A stretch of 64,000 bases of DNA, taken from Streptomyces sp. Ru62. Its GTDB lineage: Bacteria; Actinomycetota; Actinomycetes; Streptomycetales; Streptomycetaceae. Under the pieces are notes generated by a model. That model had not been told where the DNA came from and made no database searches. It saw only the letters and a list, made by a program, of their open reading frames with translations. The stretch lies in assembly GCF_002920615.1 (NCBI RefSeq), contig NZ_PQSU01000032.1, positions 44,851 through 108,850 on the forward strand, in the 5' to 3' direction. The position numbers and the translations under genes are program-made. Shown here piece after piece: positions 32,507 through 41,045 of the stretch (within the stretch, counting starts at the first letter, position 1; each line of letters begins with the position of its first letter).

Positions 32507-33697
32507 TCAGGCGGACGCGGCGGCGGTGGGGGTGCCCCCGCTCGAACGAGGCCGAGCCAGGGGGCGGGCGGGGTCGAACAGGCCGATGGGATGCGCGGTG
32601 GCACCGGTCAGCGCCAGGTCGGCCAGGATCTCGCCGACGACCGGCACGAACTTGAACCCGTGCCCGGAGAAGCCGCAGGCCACGGTCACCGACTCCGGGT
32701 GGGCGGGGTGCCGGGCCAGCACGAAGTGCTCGTCCGGGGTGTTGGAGTACATGCACGTGGCGGCCTTCAGGAAGGTGCCGGGCAGGTCCGGGATGCAGCG
32801 GGACATGTGGTCCGCCATGGCCCGGATCTCGTCCTCGTGCACCGTCCGGTCGATGGTCTCCGGGGTCGTCACCCGCCCCTTGCGGAAGAAGGCGACCTTG
32901 GCGCCGAGGTCCGGGCCGTCGATGGCCGGGAAGCCGTAGACCTGGACGCCGGCCGCGTCCTCCCAGATGTAGACCGGATGGTTCTCGGGCCGGAACGGCT
33001 CGGTGCCGCCCTTCGGCTGGAACCAGTACATGACCTGCCGCTCGACGGTGACCGGCACCCCGAGGTCGGTGAGCAGCTGCGGCGCCCAGGCACCGGGGCA
33101 GATCACCAGCTGCCCGGCCGTGTAGGTGTTCTCGGCCGTGTGCACACGCACCCCGTCACGGTACGGCTCCCAACGCAGCACCGGCTCCTCGAAGTGCAGG
33201 TCGGCACCCTGCCGGGTGGCCAGCTGGAGATGCGCGGCGACCATGTTCTCGGGCCGCACCAGGCCCGCCTTCGCCTCGAACAGGGCGACTTCGTCGTCGT
33301 ACGGGTGGAGCGTCGGGAAGCGGCGGCGGATCTCCTTCGCGTCCAGCATCTCGTGCGGCAGGTCCCACTCGGTCGCCGAGCGCAGCGCGCCGGAGACGGT
33401 CCGGGACTCGGGCGGGCCGACCATCACGCCACCCGAGAGGATCGCGATGTCCCGGCCGGTGGCCCGCTCCAGCTCCTCGTACAGCTCGTAGGCGCGCAGC
33501 AGCAGCGGCACGTACGCCGGGTCCTCGAAGTACGACTGCCGGGTGACGCGCGAACCGCCGTGGCTGGAGCCGCGGTTGTGGACCGGGCCGAACTTCTCCA
33601 GGCCGAGGACCCGGGCGCCGCGCGCGGACAGGTGGTGGGCGGCGGCGCTGCCCATGCCGCCGAGTCCGATGACGATGACGTCGTAAGACGGTGACAC
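32507..33697 (-). CDS. soxA: Monomeric sarcosine oxidase family protein
   Basis: This 396-residue FAD enzyme opens YDVIVIGLGGMGSAAAHHL. It has GSSHGGSRVTRQSY and, near the C-terminus, TCMYSNTPDEHF. The Cys in that motif is residue 315, the same position as the covalent FAD cysteine of Bacillus monomeric sarcosine oxidase. It should oxidise sarcosine to glycine, formaldehyde and peroxide; N-methyltryptophan oxidase-type substrates are an alternative. The GTG start follows GGAGG at four bases, and that ribosome-binding site overlaps the TAG stop of the DMGO gene. Confidence 0.87.
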   Translation of the reverse strand: MSPSYDVIVIGLGGMGSAAAHHLSARGARVLGLEKFGPVHNRGSSHGGSRVTRQSYFEDPAYVPLLLRAYELYEELERATGRDIAILSGGVMVGPPESRTVSGALRSATEWDLPHEMLDAKEIRRRFPTLHPYDDEVALFEAKAGLVRPENMVAAHLQLATRQGADLHFEEPVLRWEPYRDGVRVHTAENTYTAGQLVICPGAWAPQLLTDLGVPVTVERQVMYWFQPKGGTEPFRPENHPVYIWEDAAGVQVYGFPAIDGPDLGAKVAFFRKGRVTTPETIDRTVHEDEIRAMADHMSRCIPDLPGTFLKAATCMYSNTPDEHFVLARHPAHPESVTVACGFSGHGFKFVPVVGEILADLALTGATAHPIGLFDPARPLARPRSSGGTPTAAASA

Positions 33698-33705
33698 GTG
33701 GCCTC

Positions 33706-36168
33706 CTAGCGGCGGATGCGGGTCATCTTCGGGTCGAACAGCGGCTCGTCGGCGACGGTCGCCGGGACCTTCTCGCCGAAGTACTCGATGTGCACGCCGG
33801 TGCCCGTGGCGAGGCCGGCCGGCAGCCAGGCGTAGGCGACACAGCGGCCCAGCGTGTAGCCGTACGACGCGCTGGCCACGTAACCGGCCGGGGCGCCGTC
33901 GGCGTAGACCGGTTCCTTGCCGAGGACCACGGCGGCGGGGTCGTCCAGCAGGAGCGGGGTGAGCCGGCGGGTGGGTTCTCCGGCCCGCTGGAGCGCCGCC
34001 TTGCCGACGAAGTCCTCCTTGTCCATGCGGACGGCGAAGCCGAGGCCCGCCTCGAAGGGGGTGTGCTCGTCGGTCATGTCGGTGCCCCACGCCCGGTAGC
34101 CCTTCTCCAGGCGCAGCGAGTTGAAGGCGGAGCGGCCCGCGGCGATCACACCCAGGTCCCGCCCGGCCTCCCACAGCGTGTCCCACAGCCTCAGGCCCAG
34201 GTCGGCCGTGGTGTACAGCTCCCAGCCCAGCTCGCCGACGTAGCTCAGGCGCATCGCCGTCACCGGCACGTGTCCGAGGTACGTCTGCTTCGCCCGGAAG
34301 TAGCCGAAGCCTTCATGGGAGAAGTCGTCGCCGGTCAGGGGCTGGACGAGGGCGCGGGCGAGCGGGCCCCAGACGCCGATGCAGCAGGTGCCGGAGGTGA
34401 TGTCGCGGATCTGGACGTCGTCGGGGGCGTGGCGCAGGAGCCGGTCGAGGTCGGCGGGGGAGTTGGCGCCGACCTGGAAGCGGTCGGCGGCGAGACGGGC
34501 GACCGTGAGATCGGAGCGGATGCCCCCGGTCTCGTCCAGGAGCAGGGTGTACGTGACCGCGCCGGGCTTCTTGCGCAGGTTGTTGCTGGTCATGCGGTCG
34601 AGGAAGGTGAGCGCGCCGGGGCCGCTCACCTCCAGGCGGCGCAGCGGGGTCATGTCGTACAGGGCGACCTTCTCGCGGGTGGCCTTCGCCTCGGCGGCGG
34701 CGATGGGGGACCAGTAGCGGGCCGACCAGGCGTCGCGCTCGGGCAGGTCGCCGAGGGCGTCCACGAGCGGGGCGTTCGCCTCGTACCAGTGCGGGCGTTC
34801 CCAGCCGGCGCCCTCCAGGAAGAACGCGCCGAGCTGCTGCTGGCGTGCGTAGAAGGGGCTGACGCGCAGCGGCCGCGGCCGCTCCATGGGCTGGAGGGGG
34901 TGGAGGACGTCGTACACCTCGACGAACTGCTGTGACCCGCGCTCACGGACGTACGACGGTGAACGCTGCGCTTCCTCGAACCGTGTGAGGTCGCACTCGT
35001 GCACGTCGACGGACGGCCGCCCGTCCACCATCCACTCGGCCACCGCCCTGGCGACACCCGCGGAATGGGTGACCCAGACCGCCTCGGCCAGCCAGAAGCC
35101 CCGCAGCCGCCGCGCCTCCCCGAGCACCGGCATGCCGTCCGGCGTGAAGGAGAACACCCCGTTGAACCCGCTCTCGATCTCGGACTCCCGCAGCGCGGGC
35201 AGCAGCCGCCGGCAGTCCTCCCAGCTCGGCGCCCAGTCCTCGGCGGTGAAGGGGTACGAGGACGGCATCTCCATGTCCCGGCCGCGCGCCTCGTCGTACG
35301 CCGGGACCGCGAACGGATCCACCGGCATCGGGCGGTGCGCGTACGAACCGATCCCGATGCGGTCGGCGTGCTCGCGGAAGTACAGGTCGCGGTCCTGGAA
35401 GCGGAGGATGGGCCGCGTGGCCTCGGCCGTGGCACCGCGCAGCCCGGGCAGCGGCCCGGTCTTCGCGTACTGGTGCGCGAGGGGCTGGAGCGGTACGTCG
35501 ATCCCGGCCATGCGGCCGATCACCGGGCCCCAGAATCCGGCCGCCGAGACGACGTGGTCGGCCGGGAAGGCGCCCCGGTCGGTGACGACCGCGGTGACCC
35601 GGCCGTCCCGCTGCTCGATCCCGGTGACCGTGTGCCGGTCCAGGAAGCGGGCCCCGCGCGCGGTGGCGCGATCCATCTGGGCGCGGGCCGCGAGCAGGGC
35701 ACGGGCCAGGCCGTCGTCCGGGGTGTGGAAGCCGCCGAGGACCACCGACTCGTCCAGCAGCGGCCAGAGTTCCTTGCACCGGGCCGTGCTCACGACCTCG
35801 CCCCGGATGCCCCAGGAGGCGGCGTGACCGGCCCGTCGGTGCAGGTCGGCCAGCCGCTCGGGGGTGGTGGCCAGTTCCAGGCCGCCGACCTGGTGGAAGC
35901 AGGAGACGCCGTCGACTTCGAGGGCGCGGAACTTCTCGACGGTGTACCGGGCGAACTGCGTGAGGGTCTTGGACGGGCTGGTCTGGAAGACGAGTCCGGG
36001 GGCGTGCGAGGTGGAGCCGCCCGGGGCGGGCAGGGGGCCCTGTTCGAGGACGGTGACGTCGGTCCAGCCGCGGGCGGTCAGCTCGTCGGCCAGGGAGCAG
36101 CCGACGATGCCGGCGCCGATGACGACGACACGGGGTCCCTGGGACCGGTTCTCGGGGGTGCTGGACAT
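33706..36168 (-). CDS. Dimethylglycine oxidase-like FAD/folate enzyme
   Basis: The protein has 820 residues. The N-terminal half is a FAD amine oxidase (VVVIGAGIVGCSLADELTARG; PGGSTSHAPGLVFQT; GIGSYAHRPMPVD). The C-terminal half is a GcvT-like folate domain (LYDMTPLRRLEVSGPGAL; AMRLSYVGELGWELY; LEKGYRAWGTDMT). Length and motifs match Arthrobacter dimethylglycine oxidase of about 830 residues. It should turn dimethylglycine into sarcosine, passing the methyl carbon to tetrahydrofolate or releasing formaldehyde. A GGAGG ribosome-binding site precedes the ATG. It lies 148 bases downstream of the metallo-hydrolase gene, and that gap shows nothing notable. Confidence 0.92.
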   Translation of the reverse strand: MSSTPENRSQGPRVVVIGAGIVGCSLADELTARGWTDVTVLEQGPLPAPGGSTSHAPGLVFQTSPSKTLTQFARYTVEKFRALEVDGVSCFHQVGGLELATTPERLADLHRRAGHAASWGIRGEVVSTARCKELWPLLDESVVLGGFHTPDDGLARALLAARAQMDRATARGARFLDRHTVTGIEQRDGRVTAVVTDRGAFPADHVVSAAGFWGPVIGRMAGIDVPLQPLAHQYAKTGPLPGLRGATAEATRPILRFQDRDLYFREHADRIGIGSYAHRPMPVDPFAVPAYDEARGRDMEMPSSYPFTAEDWAPSWEDCRRLLPALRESEIESGFNGVFSFTPDGMPVLGEARRLRGFWLAEAVWVTHSAGVARAVAEWMVDGRPSVDVHECDLTRFEEAQRSPSYVRERGSQQFVEVYDVLHPLQPMERPRPLRVSPFYARQQQLGAFFLEGAGWERPHWYEANAPLVDALGDLPERDAWSARYWSPIAAAEAKATREKVALYDMTPLRRLEVSGPGALTFLDRMTSNNLRKKPGAVTYTLLLDETGGIRSDLTVARLAADRFQVGANSPADLDRLLRHAPDDVQIRDITSGTCCIGVWGPLARALVQPLTGDDFSHEGFGYFRAKQTYLGHVPVTAMRLSYVGELGWELYTTADLGLRLWDTLWEAGRDLGVIAAGRSAFNSLRLEKGYRAWGTDMTDEHTPFEAGLGFAVRMDKEDFVGKAALQRAGEPTRRLTPLLLDDPAAVVLGKEPVYADGAPAGYVASASYGYTLGRCVAYAWLPAGLATGTGVHIEYFGEKVPATVADEPLFDPKMTRIRR

Positions 36169-36316
36169 GCCCCTCCTTGTGGTGGCGGGGATGGCGGGTG
36201 CGGGCCCTTGTGCGTAGGTGCGGGAGGCCCTTGGGTCAGGGGAGGCGGGGAGGCTGGGCCGCGGGGGAGGCCGACGGCGGGGTGCGCAGGTGGCGGGCGA
36301 GCCGGTCGCGGGGTGC

Positions 36317-36940
36317 TCAGGCGGCGGGGACGTTCGGCTGCTCGGCGGCGATAGTCGTGTCCTGGCCGTGGCCGGGGTGGACGACGGTGTCACCCGGGAG
36401 GGTCAGCAGCCGGGCGCGGATGGACGCCTCGATCGCCGGGCGGTCGGAGTAGGAGCGGCCCGTGGCGCCGGGGCCGCCGTGGAAGAGGGTGTCGCCGGTG
36501 AAGACGGCGTTCAGGAAGGGGGCGTGCAGGCAGCAGCTGCCCCAGGTGTGACCGGGGGTGTGGACGACGTGCAGCTCGATGCCGGCCACCGTGAGGATCC
36601 GGCCGTCGGCCGGCTCGCCGTCCGGCTTGCGACCGGGATGGGTGAGCGACCACAACTCGGTGTCGTCGGGGTGCAGGAGTACCGGCGCGCCGGTCAGGAC
36701 GGAGAGCTCGGGCGCCGCGTCGATGTGGTCGTCGTGGGCGTGGGTGCAGACGATGGCGGTGACCCGCCGGCCGGCGGTGGCGCGGTGGACCGCCTCGGCG
36801 TCGTGCGCGGCGTCCAGCACGAGCACCTCGTCGTCGCCGACCAGCCAGACGTTGTTGTCGACGTCGAACGTCCCACCGTCCAGGCTGAACGTCCCGGAGG
36901 TGACGACCCGCTCGGCGCGTACGGCCCCGCGCACGCTCAC
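36317..36940 (-). CDS. MBL-fold hydrolase, probable mycothiol-thioester hydrolase
   Basis: This 207-residue metallo-beta-lactamase-fold protein has the metal motif THAHDDH. VHTPGHTWGSCC, FTGDTLFHGG and VHPGHGQDT supply the remaining metal ligands. It is related to glyoxalase II-like hydrolases. Genes of this kind stand beside mscR in actinobacteria, so hydrolysis of S-formylmycothiol to formate and mycothiol is a likely role. The GTG start overlaps the mscR stop (GTGA at 36937-36940). Confidence 0.85.
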   Translation of the reverse strand: MSVRGAVRAERVVTSGTFSLDGGTFDVDNNVWLVGDDEVLVLDAAHDAEAVHRATAGRRVTAIVCTHAHDDHIDAAPELSVLTGAPVLLHPDDTELWSLTHPGRKPDGEPADGRILTVAGIELHVVHTPGHTWGSCCLHAPFLNAVFTGDTLFHGGPGATGRSYSDRPAIEASIRARLLTLPGDTVVHPGHGQDTTIAAEQPNVPAA

Positions 36941-38022
36941 AGGACCACCACCGAGCGCAGCACCTCACCGCGGTGCATCTTGCCGAACGCCTCCTCCACC
37001 TGGTCCAGGGGGATCGTCTCGGACACGAACGCGTTGAGGTCGAGCAGGCCGTAGAGGTACTGGTCGATCAGGAACGGGAAGTCCCGGCTCGGCAGACAGT
37101 CGCCGTACCAGGAGGACTTGATGGCGCCGCCGCGCGAGAAGACGTCGATCAGCGGGAGTTCCACCTTCATCTCGGGGGCCGGGACGCCGACCTGGACCAA
37201 CAGGCCCGCGTGGTCGCGCATGTAGAAGGCCTGGAGGAAGGTCTCGGGACGGCCGACCGCGTCGATCGCGATGTCCACGCCGTGCCCGTCGGTGAGCTCC
37301 CGGACCGCCTCGACCGGGTCGGTGCCCCGGGAGTTGACGGTGTGCGTGGCGCCGAACTTCTCGGCCTGGTCCAGCTTCTTGTCGTCGATGTCCACGGCGA
37401 TCACCTTCATGGCGCCGTTGAGGCAGGCGCCCGCGACGGCCGCGTTGCCGACGCCGCCGCAGCCGATGACGGCGACCGAGTCGCCCCGGCCGACGTTGCC
37501 GGTGTTGACCGCCGCGCCGTAACCGGCCATCACCCCGCAGCCGATGAGACCGGCCGCCTCGGGCCGCGCCGCCGGGTCGATCTTCACCGCCTGGCCCGCC
37601 GCGACCAGCGTCTTCTCGGCGAAGGCACCGATGCCGAGCGCGTTGCTGAGCGGGGTGCCGTCCAGCAGCGTCATGGGCTGTGCGGCGTTGCGGGAGTCGA
37701 AGCAGTACCAGGGCCGGCCCCGGCGGCAGGAACGGCAGCTGCCGCACGGCGCCCGCCAGGCCAGTACGACGTAGTCGCCGGGCTTCAGATCGGTGACGCC
37801 GGGGCCGACGGACTCGACGGTGCCGGCCGCCTCGTGTCCCAGCAGGAACGGGAAGTCGTCGGTGATCGCGCCCTCGCGGTAGTGGAGATCCGTGTGGCAC
37901 ACCCCGCAGGCCTGCACCTTGACGAGCACCTCGCCGGGACCCGGGTCCGGGACGACGATCGTCCGCACCTCCACGGGTGCGCCCTTCTTCCCAGCGACTA
38001 CGGCACGGACCTCGTGTGGCAC
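36937..38022 (-). CDS. mscR: S-(hydroxymethyl)mycothiol dehydrogenase
   Basis: This 361-residue zinc alcohol dehydrogenase has the catalytic zinc motif CGVCHTDLHYREG and GHEAAGTVESVG. The structural zinc lobe is CGSCRSCRRGRPWYC, and AVIGCGGVGNAAVAG is the NAD fold. It matches the mycothiol-dependent formaldehyde dehydrogenase, which oxidises the formaldehyde-mycothiol adduct. It is the first gene of an operon whose enzymes release formaldehyde. The GTG at 38020-38022 is chosen because AGGAG lies six bases upstream and the length matches the family; an in-frame ATG at 38076 lies within the promoter and operator region. Confidence 0.92.
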   Translation of the reverse strand: MPHEVRAVVAGKKGAPVEVRTIVVPDPGPGEVLVKVQACGVCHTDLHYREGAITDDFPFLLGHEAAGTVESVGPGVTDLKPGDYVVLAWRAPCGSCRSCRRGRPWYCFDSRNAAQPMTLLDGTPLSNALGIGAFAEKTLVAAGQAVKIDPAARPEAAGLIGCGVMAGYGAAVNTGNVGRGDSVAVIGCGGVGNAAVAGACLNGAMKVIAVDIDDKKLDQAEKFGATHTVNSRGTDPVEAVRELTDGHGVDIAIDAVGRPETFLQAFYMRDHAGLLVQVGVPAPEMKVELPLIDVFSRGGAIKSSWYGDCLPSRDFPFLIDQYLYGLLDLNAFVSETIPLDQVEEAFGKMHRGEVLRSVVVL

Positions 38023-38038
38023 GACAAGCTCCTCTGCT

Positions 38039-38104
38039 GTTGCGCATTGCACGATGGGTTGCGCGATGGGGAACATATTGAGAACGGCGTCACAGGGCCG
38101 TCAA
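38039..38104 (-). promoter_or_regulatory. mscR operon promoter with two-block operator
   Basis: On the minus strand TTGACG (38099-38104), 18 bases and CAATAT (38075-38080) form a good housekeeping promoter. Covering the -10 and downstream DNA are two blocks, GTTGCGCATTGCAC (38039-38052) and TGCGCGATGGGGAACAT (38060-38076), written on the plus strand. Both blocks recur with the same spacing upstream of iclR at 39178, so they are probably the IclR operator. Confidence 0.6.
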
Positions 38105-38165
38105 GGGGTGCGCGTTAACCCTTGGCAAAAGGAACCTGGGGGGTGAAACCTGTCGGACACACGGC

Positions 38166-38197
38166 GGCGCGGGACCGGAAGCTTCCGGTCCCGCGCC
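38166..38197. terminator. Perfect palindromic terminator of iclR
   Basis: A 32-base perfect palindrome has 16-base arms centred on AAGCTT. It lies 57 bases downstream of the IclR gene stop on the minus strand and upstream of the mscR promoter, so it insulates the two units. Confidence 0.8.
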
Positions 38198-38253
38198 GTG
38201 GTGGGGGTCGTGAGCGTGCTGAGCGCGTGGGCGATCGGCCGAGTCGGGACCCC

Positions 38254-39093
38254 TCAGAAGCCGTATCCCATCCGCCGGGACAGCTCGGCGCCCGCGGCGA
38301 CCGTCCGCTTGGCCACCTCCGGCAGCCGGTCCGCGTTGAGCCGGTAGACCGGACCCGACACGCTGATCGCGGCGATCACCTTTCCGTCGTGGGCGCGCAC
38401 CGGCGCCGCGACGGCCGCGAGCCCCAGCTCCAGCTCCTCGATCGTGACGCCGTAGCCCTGCTCCACCACGGCCTCCAGTTCGGCGCGCAGCATCGCCGCG
38501 CCGGTGATCGTACGGTCCGTGAACCGCGGCAACGGCCGTGCCAGCAGGCCCTCGCGCAGGGTCGGCGGCATGTGCGCGAGGAGCACCTTCCCGCTGGAGG
38601 TGGCGTGCAGCGGGGTGCGTCTGCCGAGCCAGTTCTGCGCGGTGACGGACGCGGTGCCGCGCGCCTGCATGATGTTGACCGCCGCGTCGTCGTCGAGCAC
38701 GGCGATGTTGACCGTCTCGCCCAGCTCGTCGGCGACCTCCCGGCAGACCGGGACGCCCTCCTGGGAGATGTCGAGACGCACCGCCGCCGCCCCCGCCAGG
38801 CGCAGGACGCCGGCCCCCAGGTAGTACTTGCCGCGGTCCTTGGCCTGGGCCACCAGGCCACGGTTCTCCAGGACGCCGAGCAGCCGGAACGCCGTGGACT
38901 TGTGGACGTCCAGCTCCTCGGCGATCTCGGTGACGCCCGCCTCGCCGTGCCGCGCCAGGATCTCCAGCACGCTCACGGCGCGGTCCACCGACTGCACCGC
39001 GCCGGCGGCTCCGCGGCCGCTCTGCCTCTCCGGGGTCCCTGGGTTCTCCGTGGTTTCCTCGCTGGGGTCAGACTGCTTCTGCGTGCGGGTCAT
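38254..39093 (-). CDS. IclR-family regulator of the choline/betaine block
   Basis: The protein has 279 residues. The N-terminal 30 are polar and disordered. A winged helix follows (AVSVLEILARHGEAGVTEIAEELDVHKSTAFRLLG, in segments), then the IclR effector domain with LHATSSGKVLLAHMP and AAISVSGPVYRL. It lies between the mscR operon and the ferredoxin genes. A sequence element is shared between its own promoter and the mscR promoter, which suggests autoregulation and control of the pathway. The effector might be betaine, a breakdown product or formaldehyde. Confidence 0.92.
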   Translation of the reverse strand: MTRTQKQSDPSEETTENPGTPERQSGRGAAGAVQSVDRAVSVLEILARHGEAGVTEIAEELDVHKSTAFRLLGVLENRGLVAQAKDRGKYYLGAGVLRLAGAAAVRLDISQEGVPVCREVADELGETVNIAVLDDDAAVNIMQARGTASVTAQNWLGRRTPLHATSSGKVLLAHMPPTLREGLLARPLPRFTDRTITGAAMLRAELEAVVEQGYGVTIEELELGLAAVAAPVRAHDGKVIAAISVSGPVYRLNADRLPEVAKRTVAAGAELSRRMGYGF

Positions 39094-39177
39094 GGCTCAA
39101 CTCTCACCACCTGTGGGCCCGGTTCGGGCCGCATCTGCGGGAAGCCCTTGACGCGACGGTCGTCCCGCCCGGATTCT

Positions 39178-39225
39178 GTTGCGCATAGCGCCGGATCGTG
39201 CGCCATGCGAAACATCATGTTACCG
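39178..39225. promoter_or_regulatory. Second copy of the two-block operator, upstream of iclR
   Basis: GTTGCGCATAGCGC (39178-39191) and TGCGCCATGCGAAACAT (39199-39215) match the element at 38039-38076 with identical 21-base block spacing. About 31 of 49 aligned bases agree over the full stretch. It lies 85 bases before the iclR start in the 301-base gap with the ferredoxin gene. Nothing else was recognised in that gap. Confidence 0.55.
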
Positions 39226-39394
39226 AAGCGTCCGGATCCCGGAAGGGTGCCGGACCGCCGGGACCGTTGGCGGTCCGTCACTCCCTTGCCGCTTCACCGG
39301 GCCGGACCGACGTGGGTCCGGGCTCCCGGCAGCATCCTTGACGCCTGCATCGAGCAGGTCCCGGACCGTGTGTCCCGGACCGAGAGGGGGGCCC

Positions 39395-39718
39395 GTGATT
39401 CCCGTCTGCCGCCTCGAAGACCTCCCCGAGGGTGAGTCCGTCCGCGTCGCGAGCACACCGCCGATCGCCGTGTTCCGCACGGAGGACGGCGAGCTGTACG
39501 CCATCGACGACACCTGCACCCACCAGGACGCCTCCCTCTCCGAGGGCTGGCTGGAGGGCTGCCTGGTCGAATGCCCGCTGCACGCGGCGTCCTTCGACCT
39601 GCGCACCGGCGAACCGACCTGTCTGCCGGCCCGGCGCCCGGTGCGCACCCATCGCGTCACCGTGGAGGACGGCGTCGTGCACGTCCACCTCGGCGCGGAG
39701 GAGGGCACGGCCGCGTGA
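39395..39718 (+). CDS. Rieske-type ferredoxin
   Basis: This 107-residue protein carries a Rieske [2Fe-2S] site, CTHQDASLSEG and CLVECPLHAASFD (CxH...CxxH). It is a small soluble electron carrier like the ferredoxin components of three-part dioxygenases. The GTG start follows GAGAGGGGG. With the reductase downstream it could feed electrons to the betaine demethylase at 31.4 kb, although it is transcribed in the opposite direction. Confidence 0.9.
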   Translation: MIPVCRLEDLPEGESVRVASTPPIAVFRTEDGELYAIDDTCTHQDASLSEGWLEGCLVECPLHAASFDLRTGEPTCLPARRPVRTHRVTVEDGVVHVHLGAEEGTAA

Positions 39719-39843
39719 CCACCGACAGGCACCGGCACCCCGCCTCCGCCGTTCTCGGCCGCGCGCCCGCCGGCGCTCGTCTCCGCCCCGCCCGGCCCTG
39801 CCCCCACCGCCCCGCCCCCTACGCCAGGAGCCGTGCCGTATGA
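39715..39843 (+). CDS. 42-codon bridging ORF between ferredoxin and reductase, doubtful
   Basis: A GTG overlaps the ferredoxin stop (GTGA at 39715-39718). The frame runs through the 121-base gap as a His/Pro/Arg-rich peptide and ends at a TGA overlapping the reductase ATG (ATGA at 39840-39843). The composition looks non-coding, but the double overlap would allow translational coupling. Confidence 0.2.
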   Translation: MTTDRHRHPASAVLGRAPAGARLRPARPCPHRPAPYARSRAV

Positions 39844-41045
39844 GAACCGTGACCATCGTCGGCGCCTCCCTCTCCGGGCTCTACGCCGCCCGTGAGCTGC
39901 GCGCCCAGGGCTTCGACGGCCGACTCGTGATCGTCGGCGAGGAACCCCACCACCCCTATGACCGCCCTCCTCTCTCCAAGGGCTTCCTCATCGGCCGCGC
40001 CGACGAGAGCGCACTGGCCCTCACCGACGCCGACGAGACCGCCGCACTCGACGCCGAGTGGCTACTCGGCGTCCGCGCTCGCGGGCTCGACCCGCGTGGC
40101 CGTACCGTCCTCCTCGGCGACGGCCGCACGGTCTCCACCGACGGCGTCGTCATCGCCACCGGCGCCGCCGCCCGCCGACTGCCCGGCGACCGCCTCGCCG
40201 GGGTCCACACCCTGCGCACCCTGGACGACGCCCGCGCCCTGCGCGCCGAACTCACCGTGGAGCACCGCCGGGTCGTCGTCATCGGCGGCGGCTTCATCGG
40301 CGCCGAGACCGCTTCCTCGTGTGCCCGGCTCGGCCACGACGTCACGGTGGTCGAGGCCGCCCCGCTACCGCTCGTGCCCCAACTCGGCGCCCGGATGGCC
40401 GAGGTCTGCGCCGCCCTGCACCGCCGCGGCGGGGTGGAACTGGTCACCGGCACCGGCGTGGCCGCGCTCCGGGGCACCGCCACCGTCACCGGCGTCGACC
40501 TCACCGACGGCCGCAGACTGCCCGCCGACGTCGTGATCGTCGGCATCGGCGCCCGCCCCCACACCGACTGGCTCGTGGGCTCAGCACTCGCGCTGCACGA
40601 CGGTGTGCTGTGCGACGACGGCTGCGTGACCGCCCTGCCCCAGGTGGTCGCGATCGGTGACGTCGCCCGGGTGGGCGGCACCCGGGCCGAACACTGGACC
40701 TCCGCCACCGAGCAGCCCCGCGCCGCCGTGGCCAACCTTCTCGCCGGCCACACCGTCGCGACCGCTCGCACGCTGCCGTATTTCTGGTCCGACCAGTACG
40801 ACTCCCGGATCCAGTTCGCGGGCCGGTACCGCGAGGGCGACACCGTCCACGTCACCGAGGGCGAGATCACCGACGACGGCGCCCCCGGTGAGTCCGGCTT
40901 CCTCGCCCGTTATGAACGGGACGGCCGTACCGTCGCCGTACTCGGAGTGGACCGACCCCGCGCCTTCATGCGGGCCCGACGCGAACTCCAGCGAGAGGAA
41001 CGGCGGTGGACGGGAGAGCCGCGGGTGGAGCCGGCCGCGCTGTGA
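39840..41045 (+). CDS. Ferredoxin reductase (FAD/NADH)
   Basis: This 401-residue flavoprotein belongs to the oxygenase-coupled NADH-ferredoxin reductase family. TVTIVGASLSGLYAARELRAQG binds FAD, PYDRPPLSKGFL is the family signature, and RVVVIGGGFIGAETASSCARLG binds NADH. AIGDVARVGGTRAEHWTSATEQ is the FAD C-terminal motif. An AGGAG site lies nine bases before the ATG. It follows the Rieske ferredoxin gene, so the pair forms an electron-transfer chain, most likely for the betaine demethylase. Confidence 0.93.
   Translation: MRTVTIVGASLSGLYAARELRAQGFDGRLVIVGEEPHHPYDRPPLSKGFLIGRADESALALTDADETAALDAEWLLGVRARGLDPRGRTVLLGDGRTVSTDGVVIATGAAARRLPGDRLAGVHTLRTLDDARALRAELTVEHRRVVVIGGGFIGAETASSCARLGHDVTVVEAAPLPLVPQLGARMAEVCAALHRRGGVELVTGTGVAALRGTATVTGVDLTDGRRLPADVVIVGIGARPHTDWLVGSALALHDGVLCDDGCVTALPQVVAIGDVARVGGTRAEHWTSATEQPRAAVANLLAGHTVATARTLPYFWSDQYDSRIQFAGRYREGDTVHVTEGEITDDGAPGESGFLARYERDGRTVAVLGVDRPRAFMRARRELQREERRWTGEPRVEPAAL

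Noticed and set aside
38022..38076. ATG at 38076 as the mscR start
   Set aside because: It would add 18 residues not found in the family and would place the start within the operator and the -10 box. The GTG at 38022 has AGGAG six bases upstream.
26600..41045. Genomic island carrying the betaine cluster
   Set aside because: No integrase, transposase, tRNA or direct-repeat boundary was seen, and most codon use is like that of the neighbours.
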